Shown here: positions 24,077 through 33,682 of the stretch, one piece after another
Layout: every line of letters starts with the position of its first letter
Position numbering within the stretch: position 1 is the stretch's first letter
NCBI GenBank assembly: GCA_029168955.1
Contig: JAPDOI010001071.1
Span: forward strand, 72,001-136,000
DNA: 64,000 nt
From: Aplectana chamaeleonis
Lineage: Eukaryota > Nematoda > Chromadorea > Rhabditida > Cosmocercidae
Reading direction: 5' to 3'
Position numbers and translations under genes: made by a program
The notes under the pieces: generated by a model
Told to the model about the DNA's origin: nothing
Databases searched by the model: none
The model's input: the letters and a program-made list of their open reading frames with translations, nothing else

Positions 24077-25050
24077 CTAATGGCCGGGACGGGATCGAGG
24101 AAACGAACAAGAACAGGCCCGAAAGATCCCTTATCTGCTCTGAAAATCGCTCGCTAGTCCTTTCAGCTCGCGGTAGAGTTTTCCGTGGAGGACTTTGGTC
24201 CACCTCAACGGTTCGGCTTCTCCCACCTCTACTTGCATTAGAGCGCGAGCGCGCATAATATCAGCATTGGAGCGCGTGAGCGCATTAACAACTTACCGCG
24301 CAACTCTTCCAGCAGCGATGTTTCCCCTCGAGGAGCGACGCCCTTTCTCGCGCTTTTTCTTACTTTTCTGCGGTTTTTCTTCATCAAGGGCATATTCCGG
24401 CATCAAACCTTCGATTTCTCGCCAAAACTAGGCAACGATGCACAATACAAGCTCATGGATTTGCCCTCAAATTACTTACTGTGTGAACACTGTCTGCACC
24501 AACCAAGCCGACGGAAAAAATCACAATCGGTCAAAAAGGGACCATTCAGGGATCTGTGATTCGCGACTCGCATAAAGATGTAGCTTCCTGACCGCGTGAC
24601 GTGACGTTACTAAATATTCAAGATCATGAAATTCAATTAGAAAATCAAGGAATTTCAGGATCTTAAATTCCGCTATGCAGTTATGGATATCTGCTGTTAC
24701 AGCACGCAGCACTATGATAATCATGCTTGAGACAAGGGATGATCATGCCGGGACCTGATGGCCCCAGCAAGATTATCATCGTGCTGCATGTTGCAACAGC
24801 GGGTGTCCGCCATTGCTGAGAGGAGTTTTGCTCCGATAAGGATGGAGTGTGCCTACCACAGCCATGTCATAATTTTGACGCGCTCTCATCAGGAACCTGG
24901 CGACAGTGACTAAGCGTGAGCGGATCTACCTGTCGTCCACGGGACATTCCGCCAGAGTTGAGGAAAAAAGCATGCAGCAGTTGCCACGGGCTGTCTTCGA
25001 AATGGAGAACTCTCCACAAATGAAAAAATTTTATCTCCTCAGCGAGCAAG
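24077..25050. other. No gene recognised
   Basis: Sequence outside the palindrome. It holds GC-rich GAGCGCG repeats near 24240-24290 and a weak inverted repeat at about 24690-24795 (GCAGCACTATGATAATCATG against its near complement). No coding signature or splice-linked exon was recognised on either strand. Confidence 0.5.
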
Positions 25051-25054
25051 GCCA

Positions 25055-25146
25055 ACTGAGGCGAAAACTTCACCAGGTTCGCCCCGCTCCACGCTTACCT
25101 CGCTCAAACTTCACCAACTCGTTAACACGAAAAGGCGATAAGCAAG
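25055..25146. repeat. Dispersed repeat, copy 1 (TTCACCAACTCG)
   Basis: About 85 bases here (CGCTCCACGCTTACCTCGCT, AAACTTCACCAACTCG, AACACGAAAA) recur almost unchanged at 26970-27060 in the same orientation. Part of an unidentified dispersed repeat. Confidence 0.7.
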
Positions 25147-25414
25147 GCTCTGTGGAACAGCTCCGTTTCCGTACTTCCGGTGTTTTTCGGGTTATTTCGT
25201 TCCGCTTCCGTTTCCGAGTTTTGGGCTCGGAAACGGAATAAATTAGTGCAACACGTTCTATGATAGTGGGGCTTGGCAACGATTTTTGAAAGTTCATGAG
25301 ACACTGAAAACTACATCCCACCTCTTGTGTTCAAGCGAATATCTGAGCTCGGCTGAGATCATTCACGAAAATTGGCGAAAACCGGCGAGCTTCGAGAGAT
25401 ATCGTACATAATAA

Positions 25415-25570
25415 TAAATGGTTAAGAGTTGACCGTTGACCGCAGAATGTGCGGGACCCAACTGTGAGTGCGCCAAGCCCCGTCAAAAGTGTATGGGACC
25501 GACCTGGGGACCACGCCAAGTGTCATGAAGAATGTGCGGGATTCAAGAGTGAATGTGCCACGCGCTGGGG
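25415..25570. repeat. GTGCGGGACCCAACTG minisatellite-like repeat
   Basis: Degenerate units of about 40-50 bases, each containing GTGCGGGACC or GTATGGGACC followed by GAGTGCGCCAAG-type sequence, repeat here after AAGAGTTGACCGTTGACCGC. The same repeat with the same leader occurs at 55848-56040. Confidence 0.65.
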
Positions 25571-26969
25571 CAGTCTGTAAGATCAGACTGGGTTTCAAGG
25601 AACGATAATGACTAAGTTTTCATTCGGCAACAATTCGATTATTGTATGCGTCATTATACACGCCTACAAGTACGCCGCGAAGCGGCATGGTTGTGAACCT
25701 TGTTTCAAGAGAATAGAGAGTTAGCGGAAAACGGAACATTCACAGTTATCTATCTGGATCCAGTGCAAGTTGTTTACCCTTTCAAACAGTAAGGGAGGAG
25801 GGCACGTCAGAAAAACGGCACTGTTCCATTTTTGGATTCCAAAGGCCAAGGGCTTTATGATAGATGCATATGATGTAGACATGAACGTGTAGATTTGGAT
25901 ATGGAAAGTCGTTTGACGCGTTTAGGATTTTAAACAGCCCGTCTTCGCGAGTTGCGGGGTCTAGCGCGTTAGAGTGCAGGACCCGGTTCATTACTGCTGC
26001 GATGCAGCCACGCGACCGCGCCGCGTTACCCGCGAAGATGCTGCTCGGAAGTACATTGCCAAGTACAGTCAATCCGAATAGGACTGTCCGCCCACGCGGT
26101 CGACGTGCGTGTCAAGCGCCCATTGCGAAGGCATTTTTTGGACGAGCCTTTCCACGACTGCAAACAGCTGGCTGAGATGTTATTCACTATTCGTCTAATG
26201 ATCCTGATACCCGATTTACGAGTCCGTAAAATGTCTTCGAGATGGCACGCCACCCGCTTGGACGGACAGTCTCATTCGGACGGACCATACACCTGTACAA
26301 CTTCAACAGCAACCGTTTGAATAGGCCGTGCCACTTTTGTTGGAAGCCACGAGGCAGCAAGGCACAACACCATCACTAGATCGATATTCATCACAAACAC
26401 GTTAACGCTTGTGCCTCGTAGATGTTGCGGCTTCCCACAGAAACGACACCGACAACATATGCTAATTACTGGACGCCTAGCTCTTCTTTGACCCCATTCA
26501 TGACACCGCTACTAAATGAACAGTTTCTGTCTGTCAAACTCGCATTTGGAACAACAAAGATCATGTACAGTAAAACTTAGTTTAAACTATTGAAATAAAG
26601 CCAAAGTCTAAAATAGGAAATAGCTCACCGTGAAATTTGGTAAAATAGAAGTCTACTGACGGGCAGAAGTTCAGCTGGTGGTGCTCTGACAGCGGCGTGG
26701 GGGGGGAGGGCGAAATTGGGAAGTGGTGCCACGAAGAGCAAGAAAAATGAACATGGAAGACGTGTGAAGATGGACGCATTTGATGAGTCGCTACAAGAAA
26801 ATCAGCTGCGGCCAAGAATCTAGCAAACTGCACGAATGCATGTGCATTTCGAAACTCGCGCCCACCACTGACGGGTAGCGGAATTTGAAATCGCCTTTTC
26901 GAAGTAGGGCGATTTTTGCCGAGTCCAAAAATCAACAACCTCGCTGCCGAAGCGATTCCGTGGCGAATT
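25571..26969. other. No gene recognised
   Basis: Neither strand gives a convincing coding region. A 140-codon open frame on the minus strand (26582-27004) has biased, low-complexity composition and overlaps the dispersed repeat at its 5' end, so it is not called. Confidence 0.5.
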
Positions 26970-27060
26970 GGGGCATAAACTTCACCGGTTTCGCCTCGCT
27001 CCACGCTTACCTCGCTTAAACTTCACCAACTCGCCAACACGAAAATGCGATTAGCTGAAT
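26970..27060. repeat. Dispersed repeat, copy 2 (TTCACCAACTCG)
   Basis: Same repeat as 25055-25146. Immediately after, GGCGAAATAGGTGAAGTT forms a partial complement of its opening, so the element may be a larger foldback. Confidence 0.65.
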
Positions 27061-27253
27061 TAGGCGAAATAGGTGAAGTTCTCGCCATGATGATAAGACG
27101 GGCGTTTTAGGTCGGGCCCACCGAAGCGATTCGCCATTATATCAGAGTAGCGAGATTCCCTAGTCAGAGGAAGTGAGCTGGGGCGCTACAATGCAGATGC
27201 CACCATGCGGCCGCGCGCGCCCAACGGAGAGTCATCCTTTCCGTGGCTCGTTA

Positions 27254-28640
27254 GGCCTCTTTCAGAGTTCGATCGCTCTGCGACGCGACCGAATGAAAAC
27301 ACTGTGTATTGATCTGGTCGCGTCGCGCGATCAGGTCGCCGGCCTTTCAGACAAGATCGTGGGGAAAGTCGCCCAATCGCGCGATTGGGCGACTGACACT
27401 GCCGGATCGCGTCGCTGTGCACTGCACGGCGACGCGACCGGTCGCGGCGATTGTCTGATGCGCCCTAGCCCAAATTTTGTTTTATTTTTTATTTATTTGT
27501 GGACGCACACATAGTGCACGTGTATGAAGACATCATAACATCAATACCATTAGATACATTCGCCGGAAGCGTTCTCAAATGCTAAATGGAAGAATTCAAA
27601 GTGGAACATAACGATTAAGGATAAAACAGAGGATAAAACTAAAAAAAAACCGGTTATGAAAGTAAGGCAGACTATAAAACACTGGGATCTCTACGACGAG
27701 TTAGAATTTTTTTTCCTCGATTTTTCCCGTGGTTTCTGTTTTTTAAACTAGTTCTGCTTTTCCAGGTACTTTGCCTTCATCGTCCACTGCCTAGTATAGT
27801 TGTACAATTTCAAAAAAAATGTCGAACGAACGAAAACCGAAGTTTTTTCGTTCGAAATATTTTCGAAGGAACGAAAAGTGAAAAAAATTCGCTCGAAACA
27901 ATTTCGAACTAACGAAAAATGAAAAAATTCGAACAAACAAAACTCGAAAAATTTTCGTTCGCAAAATCGGATCTCGAACGAACAAAAATTGAAGAATTTT
28001 CGTTCGAAAAAATTTCGAAAGAACGAAAACGAACGAAAAAAAATTCTAAAAATTCGTTCGTGTACAACTATACTGCCTAGGTTGTGATTTTCATTGCGGA
28101 AGATCTCCAATTTCTCGGAAAATTATTTTTAAGTTCACTCTTTGTTTCACTTTGCAACATTCGGAGGCATTTAAATGCTTTATTCATCTATATTCTTCCC
28201 TTCCCGCATTAATAAGTTCGATCTTCCCATGAAAAACGTTTTCAGTAATTATTTGTGATAGTTAATTAGCGGCGTTGAACTCGTTTGAGGGTGGATCTAG
28301 TTTTGCTGTTTTTTTCAATCTTCTCTGTTTTTGAACTGCTGAACAGATAAGCTTGCCAGTTATGAATCTCAGAATGCAAGGGACAAACCATGAAATTTTC
28401 AGATTAAAAAAACGAAAAAAAATCCTCATCGAATAATTTCAACACCACCCATGGCCAGCAAACTCTCACAAATAATTGTCCACAAAATGTTTCATGCGTA
28501 ATTGAATTGAAAGTGCGTGATCGCCAACTTTCGCGATTGGGCATTCACACTTCGAAAGCCTGCGATTTCCACGGCGACGCGATGGTCGCGTCGCCGTGCA
28601 CACGATCGCGTCGCACAGCGATCGAACTCTGAAAGAGGCC
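27254..28640. mobile_element. PIF/Harbinger-like DNA element, non-autonomous
   Basis: The 1387 base element has terminal inverted repeats of about 35 bases beginning GGCCTCTTTCAGAGTTCGAT. It is flanked by the 3 bp duplication TTA (27251-27253 and 28641-28643). GGCC-starting termini and a TTA/TWA target are hallmarks of PIF/Harbinger. The subterminal regions are rich in palindromic GCGACGCGACC motifs. The body is AT-rich, contains a nested MITE (27795-28072), and has no recognisable transposase, so it must have moved using an enzyme encoded elsewhere. Confidence 0.82.
27795..28072. mobile_element. MITE with TATAGTTGTACA termini and TTCGTTCGAAA arrays
   Basis: The 278 base element is nested in the Harbinger-like element. 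Its 12 bp terminal inverted repeats are TATAGTTGTACA and TGTACAACTATA. It is flanked by a perfect 8 bp direct duplication CTGCCTAG (27787-27794 and 28073-28080). The body is a degenerate array of self-complementary TTCGAA and CGTTCG motifs. Termini, duplication length and array architecture all resemble the larger element at 41395-45476, which suggests one family. An 8 bp duplication points to a hAT-superfamily transposase. Confidence 0.85.
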
Positions 28641-29394
28641 TTATTCCCGCTCACCAAAACGGAAAGTGATTAACCACCGGAGGTCGGCTGGCGCAGCGCG
28701 TGCAACGCAAGTCTGCGGCGCGCGCGTCTGACACGACTGGAGCACGATTATACACTCCACCTAAATCGTATGCAGGCGAAACGAGGCCTAGCTCTGCTTA
28801 ATACACTACTGACGAGCCTCGGGAAGTGGAAATAATGCAATAAGTGGTATGAACACTAAATTTCACACTTCTCTAAGGTCAACAGGCGAAACTAGTCTCA
28901 GCTCTTCCTATTGCAGAAGCACTTTACTTTCAAATCCCATTACCATTGTACTCATGTTTCATTCGGCTGTCTTAAACGTCGTAATAAATCAAATCGAATC
29001 AAATCAAACATCACTAACAAGGTAGGGTTGCACACGCAAGATGGAGTTTCGAGATGCAACTCTAATATGGGGAGGACAGTGATCCCGTATTCCATACTTT
29101 GAATCGGCTAAATGCCACAGAGATTTGCAAAAGTGAACATTTTCATAGCTTTGCCTAGAGAAAAGGGGTACACGGATGACAATTTCTAGGGCCTTCAAAA
29201 AAATGTCTTGGATTAAGCTTAAAACTTGGTTCTAGGGGTTTTTGTCAGTGTTTGATAATTCCATCTGATTTGGTCCGGAGATTCAAAATGGGGGAATTTT
29301 GCTGCCCAAACGCAACCTCTGACGATTTCGAGAATGCTACGATCAAATCGCCTTAAAACTTGCACATAGGGGTTTTCGATAAATTACGGTAGAA

Positions 29395-29510
29395 TACGGT
29401 GGGTATATGGTAGCTTGGTAAAAGTCTCAGAATTGTCTGAAAATTTCACTGTGGATGTTAGTTGGCACGCTGAACACGAATTTGAGGTCCAAATTTTGAT
29501 CTTTGAATCT
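29395..29510. repeat. Dispersed repeat (GGGTATATGGTAG, GCTGAACACGAAT)
   Basis: The motifs GGTGGGTATATGGTAG and GCTGAACACGAATTTGAGGTCC recur at 38125-38407 and 45801-45880, and in reverse at 59745-59860. The RTE insertion at 38420 landed inside another copy of this repeat. Family unidentified. Confidence 0.6.
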
Positions 29511-29544
29511 ATAAGGTAAGCGACGCCAGTTAATAGGCATTATG

Positions 29545-30068
29545 AGATGGAAAGGTTGGATTGCACGGAGAGGAAGCTGTTTAGACGTTTGCTCGGATAT
29601 TTCTGGCCGCGGATGTGCCACAACGAAGATCTCTACAACGAGATTGACGCCTTACATCTACGTTTGACACGAGGGAGGTGCCAACATCTCCCAATGCCAT
29701 CTCAAGCGGCAACGGAAGGTCGTCTTCGTCTGTTGGGGCATATTTTAAGAAGACCGCCAGATCGTCTTGTTCAACACGCTCTAAGGATGCTTCCAAGTCC
29801 TGTCTGGAAACGGCCGCCTGGACGTAGGCGAAAGTTTTGGACGGATGTGGTGAAGGAGGATTTGAAATCACTCGGCATTGAAAGGCAATTCAGGCGCGAT
29901 GTTTTACTTCGCAGGAAGTGGAATAGTGATCAATGGATGGATTGTGTTCAAATTGTGGCTGAGGAACGTGACAAATGGACACGGCTGACTACTAGGACGG
30001 CACACCTCGGTGAAGATGCGGAATGACCGCGTCAGGCGAAAGCCAACCGTTTAAGTAAGTAAGTCAAA
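29545..30068 (+). mobile_element. 5'-truncated RTE retrotransposon fragment (copy 3)
   Basis: Homology to the 3' end of the RTE copies begins abruptly at 29545 and runs to a TTAAGTAAGTAAGTCAA tail at about 30068. The last 159 codons (29547-30026) are intact: RKLFRRLLGYFWPR, RGRCQHLP, RPPGRRRKFWTDVVKEDL and the terminal RTAHLGEDAE. The reverse transcriptase core is absent, so this is a dead 5' truncation, the usual product of incomplete reverse transcription. No target duplication was found. It lies within the Mutator-like element. Confidence 0.88.
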
Positions 30069-31021
30069 TGACTACCGCATCCCACAGTAGCCCAAAGTCT
30101 GGCGAGGATCTCAGATTCGGGTTCAGCGCGATAAATAACCCACAGTTGAAATTTTAGAGCCGAATCCGAAATTTTTCTGGACACCCACAAAAATTCCCTG
30201 ATGAGTGATGGACCACCATGACCTTTTTGTGACGCAATGAAAGTGCCATTTTTGAAATCCCCGCGGCCATTTTGGAAAATTCAAGCACGGGTCTACAGCA
30301 AGGACAACGTGATTTTCCAAATTGCCACCGGTAGGTGGCAAATCTCCCTTGGAACAGAACCCACAGGACCAATCTTAACAGCTGTTGAAAAGTAGTCTAT
30401 TGCTCCACTGCTGTACCTGATTTATCTTCTTGAGACGATTCCTCAGAGTCAAGTAGTAGAATATGTGAAAGGCATTAAGCGACTATGGAATATTGAATGT
30501 TTTCTAATGAATTGTTATTCATGCTATTTCTAATGCAGTTAGGCTTAGCCTACCGTCGAAAACCTCGAAAATTACGAGTAATACCGAAGCTTTGAAGGGT
30601 GAGAGGTGTAGTTCGCGAGGTTTTGCTCTGCAGAGATGTTTCCCAAATCCATCAGTCATGTCGATTCCGCTAGGTTCTCCAAGTTTGATGTTGTTACTAG
30701 CGTAATTTATTCATAAGAAATCCGATCTCATATATCTTTTTCTGAGGATGAAATGGATCGAACCTAAGACGGACTGTGATGATGGAGAAGACTGATTAGA
30801 CTTTCTGCTAACTAGTAGGCTAAAATATTCCTTTGTAGTCCTAGGACTGATTAATGACGGCTTTTTCCTTGCATGAGTGGAATCACTTACTTGGGAATTG
30901 GAAAAAGATGTTCTTCCCAAACCAGTTTAAATGATGTTATTAATGGTCTGTTCTATACACTTTGAGCTTCTCATATGTTGTTGAGATTGGTCTCGTGGAT
31001 TATCTTAGTGATGTTGCTTCT
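30069..31021. other. Interior of Mutator-like element, no gene
   Basis: No coding signature was recognised on either strand between the RTE fragment and the right terminal repeat. Confidence 0.45.
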
Positions 31022-31375
31022 GTAATAGGAAGAGCTGAGACTAGTTTCGCCTGTTAACCTTAGAGAAGTGTGAAATTCAGTGTTCATACCACACATTGTA
31101 TTATTTTTACTTCTCAAGGTCTGTCAGTAGGGTATTAAGAAGAGCTAGTCCACGCTTTCCCTGTATATCACATTCTCTCGCCTCGACACGATTTTGGTTG
31201 TGTTTAATCGTGCTCCAATCGCGTTAGACGCGCGCGCCGCAGATTTGTGTCGCATGCGCTGCGCCAGCCGGCCTCCGGTGGCTAATCACTTTCACCAAAA
31301 CGTTTACAAAAAGACTTATTTTTATGCTTCTCGCGTAGCGATAGAGTGATTGCTGATATCTCTGCTTCAAGACTA

Positions 31376-31923
31376 TTATGTCGTCTCAATCAAAATTCTC
31401 TGGAACGTGATTCTTCCACTCCAAGTGGGCAAAGCAAACGTGAAAAGCATTTGATGCTTGACGGCATCAGCTGAGCGTTGACTGCGTATCTGGGCGTTAA
31501 TCATGTGCTTACGTACGCAGCCAAATACTTCGATCATGTGGATTAAACATCTCTCAATTTTCATCGCTCTCATCGAGCTTTTTCCATGTTATTTGAATTT
31601 ATCCGACAGAGTTTGATCGTTTGACATCGTGGCTAAAACTGCAATTTCCGATATTGATGTAAAAACGAGGCGAGTTCGATTCCTGCATGACACCTTAGCT
31701 TTGTGTTCAACTCAACCAACTCCTGATATCTTGTGTTCGTATACAATGCCATAAAAGGCACTAAATATTCAAAGGCATCGGAATTTAATTCTAACGGATT
31801 ATTTCTTTCTTCTCTAAGCTGGTATAAGCTCTCATAGCTTTCACGTTCCCGCTTGAATGTCGACCACCCTGGTGTTCCATTGTAGGTGGAGACGAGACGC
31901 GCCATAGTAATCGTAAAGTGCAT
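31376..31923 (-). other. Unidentified coding-like stretch
   Basis: A 96-codon frame (31923-31633) reads with protein-like composition (for example FKRERESYESLYQLREERNN and NSDAFEYLVPFMALYTNTRY). A second frame of 65 codons follows at 31573-31376. I recognise no domain. The two could be pieces of a broken gag-like or host gene, but there is no splice evidence joining them. The function is unknown. Confidence 0.3.
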
Positions 31924-32149
31924 TCACGAAGCAATGTAATCGCCTATTGGGCCCCGGGTTCAGACATCACGTGATGGTCGAAGCGGCGTAGTGTCTATCA
32001 ACCAAATCGATCGAAAACTTATAGTCCTGATGCGCTCTATTGCGGTCCATCGGGAGTATAAACCCGGTTCTCTCCTCTAGCGGCGCGACACAGTTAACCC
32101 TACTTTTTGGCAGCCCTTTCACGAACCGTGTCGCTCACGGAGTCCGACC

Positions 32150-32525
32150 GCATAATCGAATAATTTCGAGTGATCCTATGAATGGATTTTTTGTTCGAAT
32201 GACAATTGGCTAGAGCCGTATTCGGTTTTCAGACAATAAGTAAGAGGTAAGCTTCTCATAAGTCATGTCATGGCAGAATTATTTGCCTTGACAAAATCAT
32301 AATTATCAATCATTGGGAAAAATAGTCGACTTCGAATGATAGTCGATCATTTTTTTTCGAAGAATTGATAATTATGATTTTGTGAAGGCATAGAATTCTG
32401 CCGTGACATGGCTTATGAGAAGCCGACCTCTTACTTGTTGTCTGAAAACCGGAGACAGCTCGAACCGTTTTTTCGTTCGAAAGAAAAATCTATTCAGAGG
32501 ATGGCTCGAAATTATTCGATGCCGA
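32150..32525. repeat. Foldback element of about 375 bp
   Basis: Left half 32150-32320 and right half 32350-32525 are imperfect reverse complements. The ends read GCATAATCGAATAATTTCGAG and CTCGAAATTATTCGATGC. The inner arms around TCATAATTATCAAT and ATTGATAATTATGA pair closely. Non-coding; no target duplication is clear. Confidence 0.75.
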
Positions 32526-32597
32526 AGTGTACCGCACATCTATCCAGAATCGGATCCCTAATCGATCTAACCCCTCGCCTCTTCCAAGTGAGAGTAA

Positions 32598-32872
32598 GGG
32601 CCCAAATAGAGTCCCGCCGCTGAAAGGCGCGGCAGTATGCAATGGAGGAGTATCGACCATGCGGCGCCGCGCGATCGATTCTCCTCTATGGGGCCGTGTG
32701 TATTTCCGCCGCCGAGCGGTGCGGCGCAGTTCAGTACCATGATATTGATCACGAGGCACAGCACGATCGATACGATAGGACTGCATTTCGCCGCGCCGCT
32801 CGGCGGCTGAAGTATAAATGACGCCTATTGCTTGCTGCCGCGCCTTTCAGCGGCGGGACTCTATTCGGGCCC
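32598..32872. mobile_element. PIF/Harbinger-like MITE (GGGCCC termini, TAA target)
   Basis: The 275 base element has terminal inverted repeats of about 40 bases that begin GGGCCC(A/G)AATAGAGTCC and contain GCCGCTGAAAGGCGCGGCAG. The 3 bp target duplication TAA lies at 32595-32597 and 32873-32875. An inner pair of GC-rich arms (GCCGCCGAGCGG and its complement) forms a second hairpin. Non-coding. Confidence 0.85.
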
Positions 32873-33499
32873 TAAGTGAGGGACAGAGGGGGGGGGGGGC
32901 AAACAACAAATATCCTCTTTTCGTGTTTTCTCACATTGAGGGGCGGGGGGGGATGAGGAGGGTCGGAGGATTCTATTTGAGGCCCACGTCGTTCAATGAT
33001 AGTTCGACGAAGGCCCCCCCCCCTAGACCGTCTGTAGTCCCACCTTGCTATCCCTTGAGCCAGCATAAGCTGCGCGCGACGCGATGTGGCAATAGAGCGA
33101 ACGGTGTTATTGATCCAATTCGATCGGGTTGGGATAGAGGGGGGCTACCGACGACCTAGGAGAGACTATCGAAGGACAATTTTTTGTTCTCGTTTTGCAT
33201 GCTTAACGTGCATATCGATCGGGTGGGAATATGGGCGATCGTCCAACTGTAGGGGTCGGATCCGGCGAGTACATGAGAATGGGGTGAGTTGCCCTAGGTC
33301 CTTTCTTCAAGTCAGGGCTTAACGGGCCGTTTTGTCGGACCTTGGTGGGGCTACGACCCCCTCCCATTGGTGACAGATCCTCTCAGGAATCCGGAATGTG
33401 AGACTGTCCAGCACATTAATAGCGTTCTGCCATGTTCTTTGTCGAGCTATGGAAGTGTTTTCCATGTCTTTTCAACATTCAGCTAAAAGTTTGCACAAT

Positions 33500-33506
33500 A
33501 TTTCAG
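33500..33506 (+). promoter_or_regulatory. Acceptor site 5 bases before the atg-2 start (possible spliced-leader site)
   Basis: ATTTCAG ends at 33506 and the proposed ATG is at 33512. In nematodes this spacing is typical of spliced-leader trans-splicing, where the leader is joined directly in front of the start codon. It could instead be the acceptor of an ordinary 5' UTR intron; the sequence alone does not decide. Confidence 0.55.
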
Positions 33507-33511
33507 ACTGC

Positions 33512-33682
33512 ATGAAGCTTTCCGATTTCAATATTACGGAAGGCGTCCACTCAAGATGGTGTCGCTTCATCATCCAGCGATATCTTGGGCAATTTCTGGA
33601 ACAGAACCTTACACTTGATCAACTTTCAGTCAGTTTGATTGCTGGAGAACTGTCAATAAATGAAGTAAAAATCAATGCAAAT
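33512..33682 (+). CDS. atg-2: atg-2 exon 1 (chorein-like N-terminus)
   Basis: Fifty-seven codons from the chosen ATG. The start is supported because the cysteine of the conserved C-R-(Y/F)-(L/I)-(L/I) block falls at residue 17, as I recall it in animal ATG2, and because an ATTTCAG acceptor lies just upstream. The exon encodes RYLGQFLEQNLTLDQLS, the most conserved ATG2 N-terminal block. The donor is AAT followed by GTGAG at 33683, phase 0. Confidence 0.87.

Larger units (their letters stand above)
28662..31293. mobile_element. Mutator-like element with about 250 bp terminal inverted repeats
   Basis: Bases 28662-28915 are the reverse complement (with substitutions) of 31022-31293. The ends begin GAAAGTGATTA(A/G)CCACCGG. 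Both sides carry the 9 bp direct repeat ACCAAAACG (28653-28661 and 31294-31302). Long terminal repeats and a 9 bp target duplication are diagnostic of Mutator-like elements. The left end lies only about 20 bases past the Harbinger-like element. The 2.1 kb interior contains an RTE 3' fragment and a dispersed repeat but no transposase. Confidence 0.82.

Noticed and set aside
26582..27004. 140-codon minus-strand ORF
   Set aside because: It overlaps a dispersed repeat, has skewed composition and shows no recognisable domain.
27748..28110. 120-codon phenylalanine-rich minus-strand frame
   Set aside because: It translates the TTCGTTCG array of the MITE at 27795-28072.
33380..33511. Extending atg-2 upstream to an ATG at 33398
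   Set aside because: The added codons (from 33398) have no ATG2 resemblance and are separated from the body by a good acceptor; the ATG at 33512 fits the family spacing.
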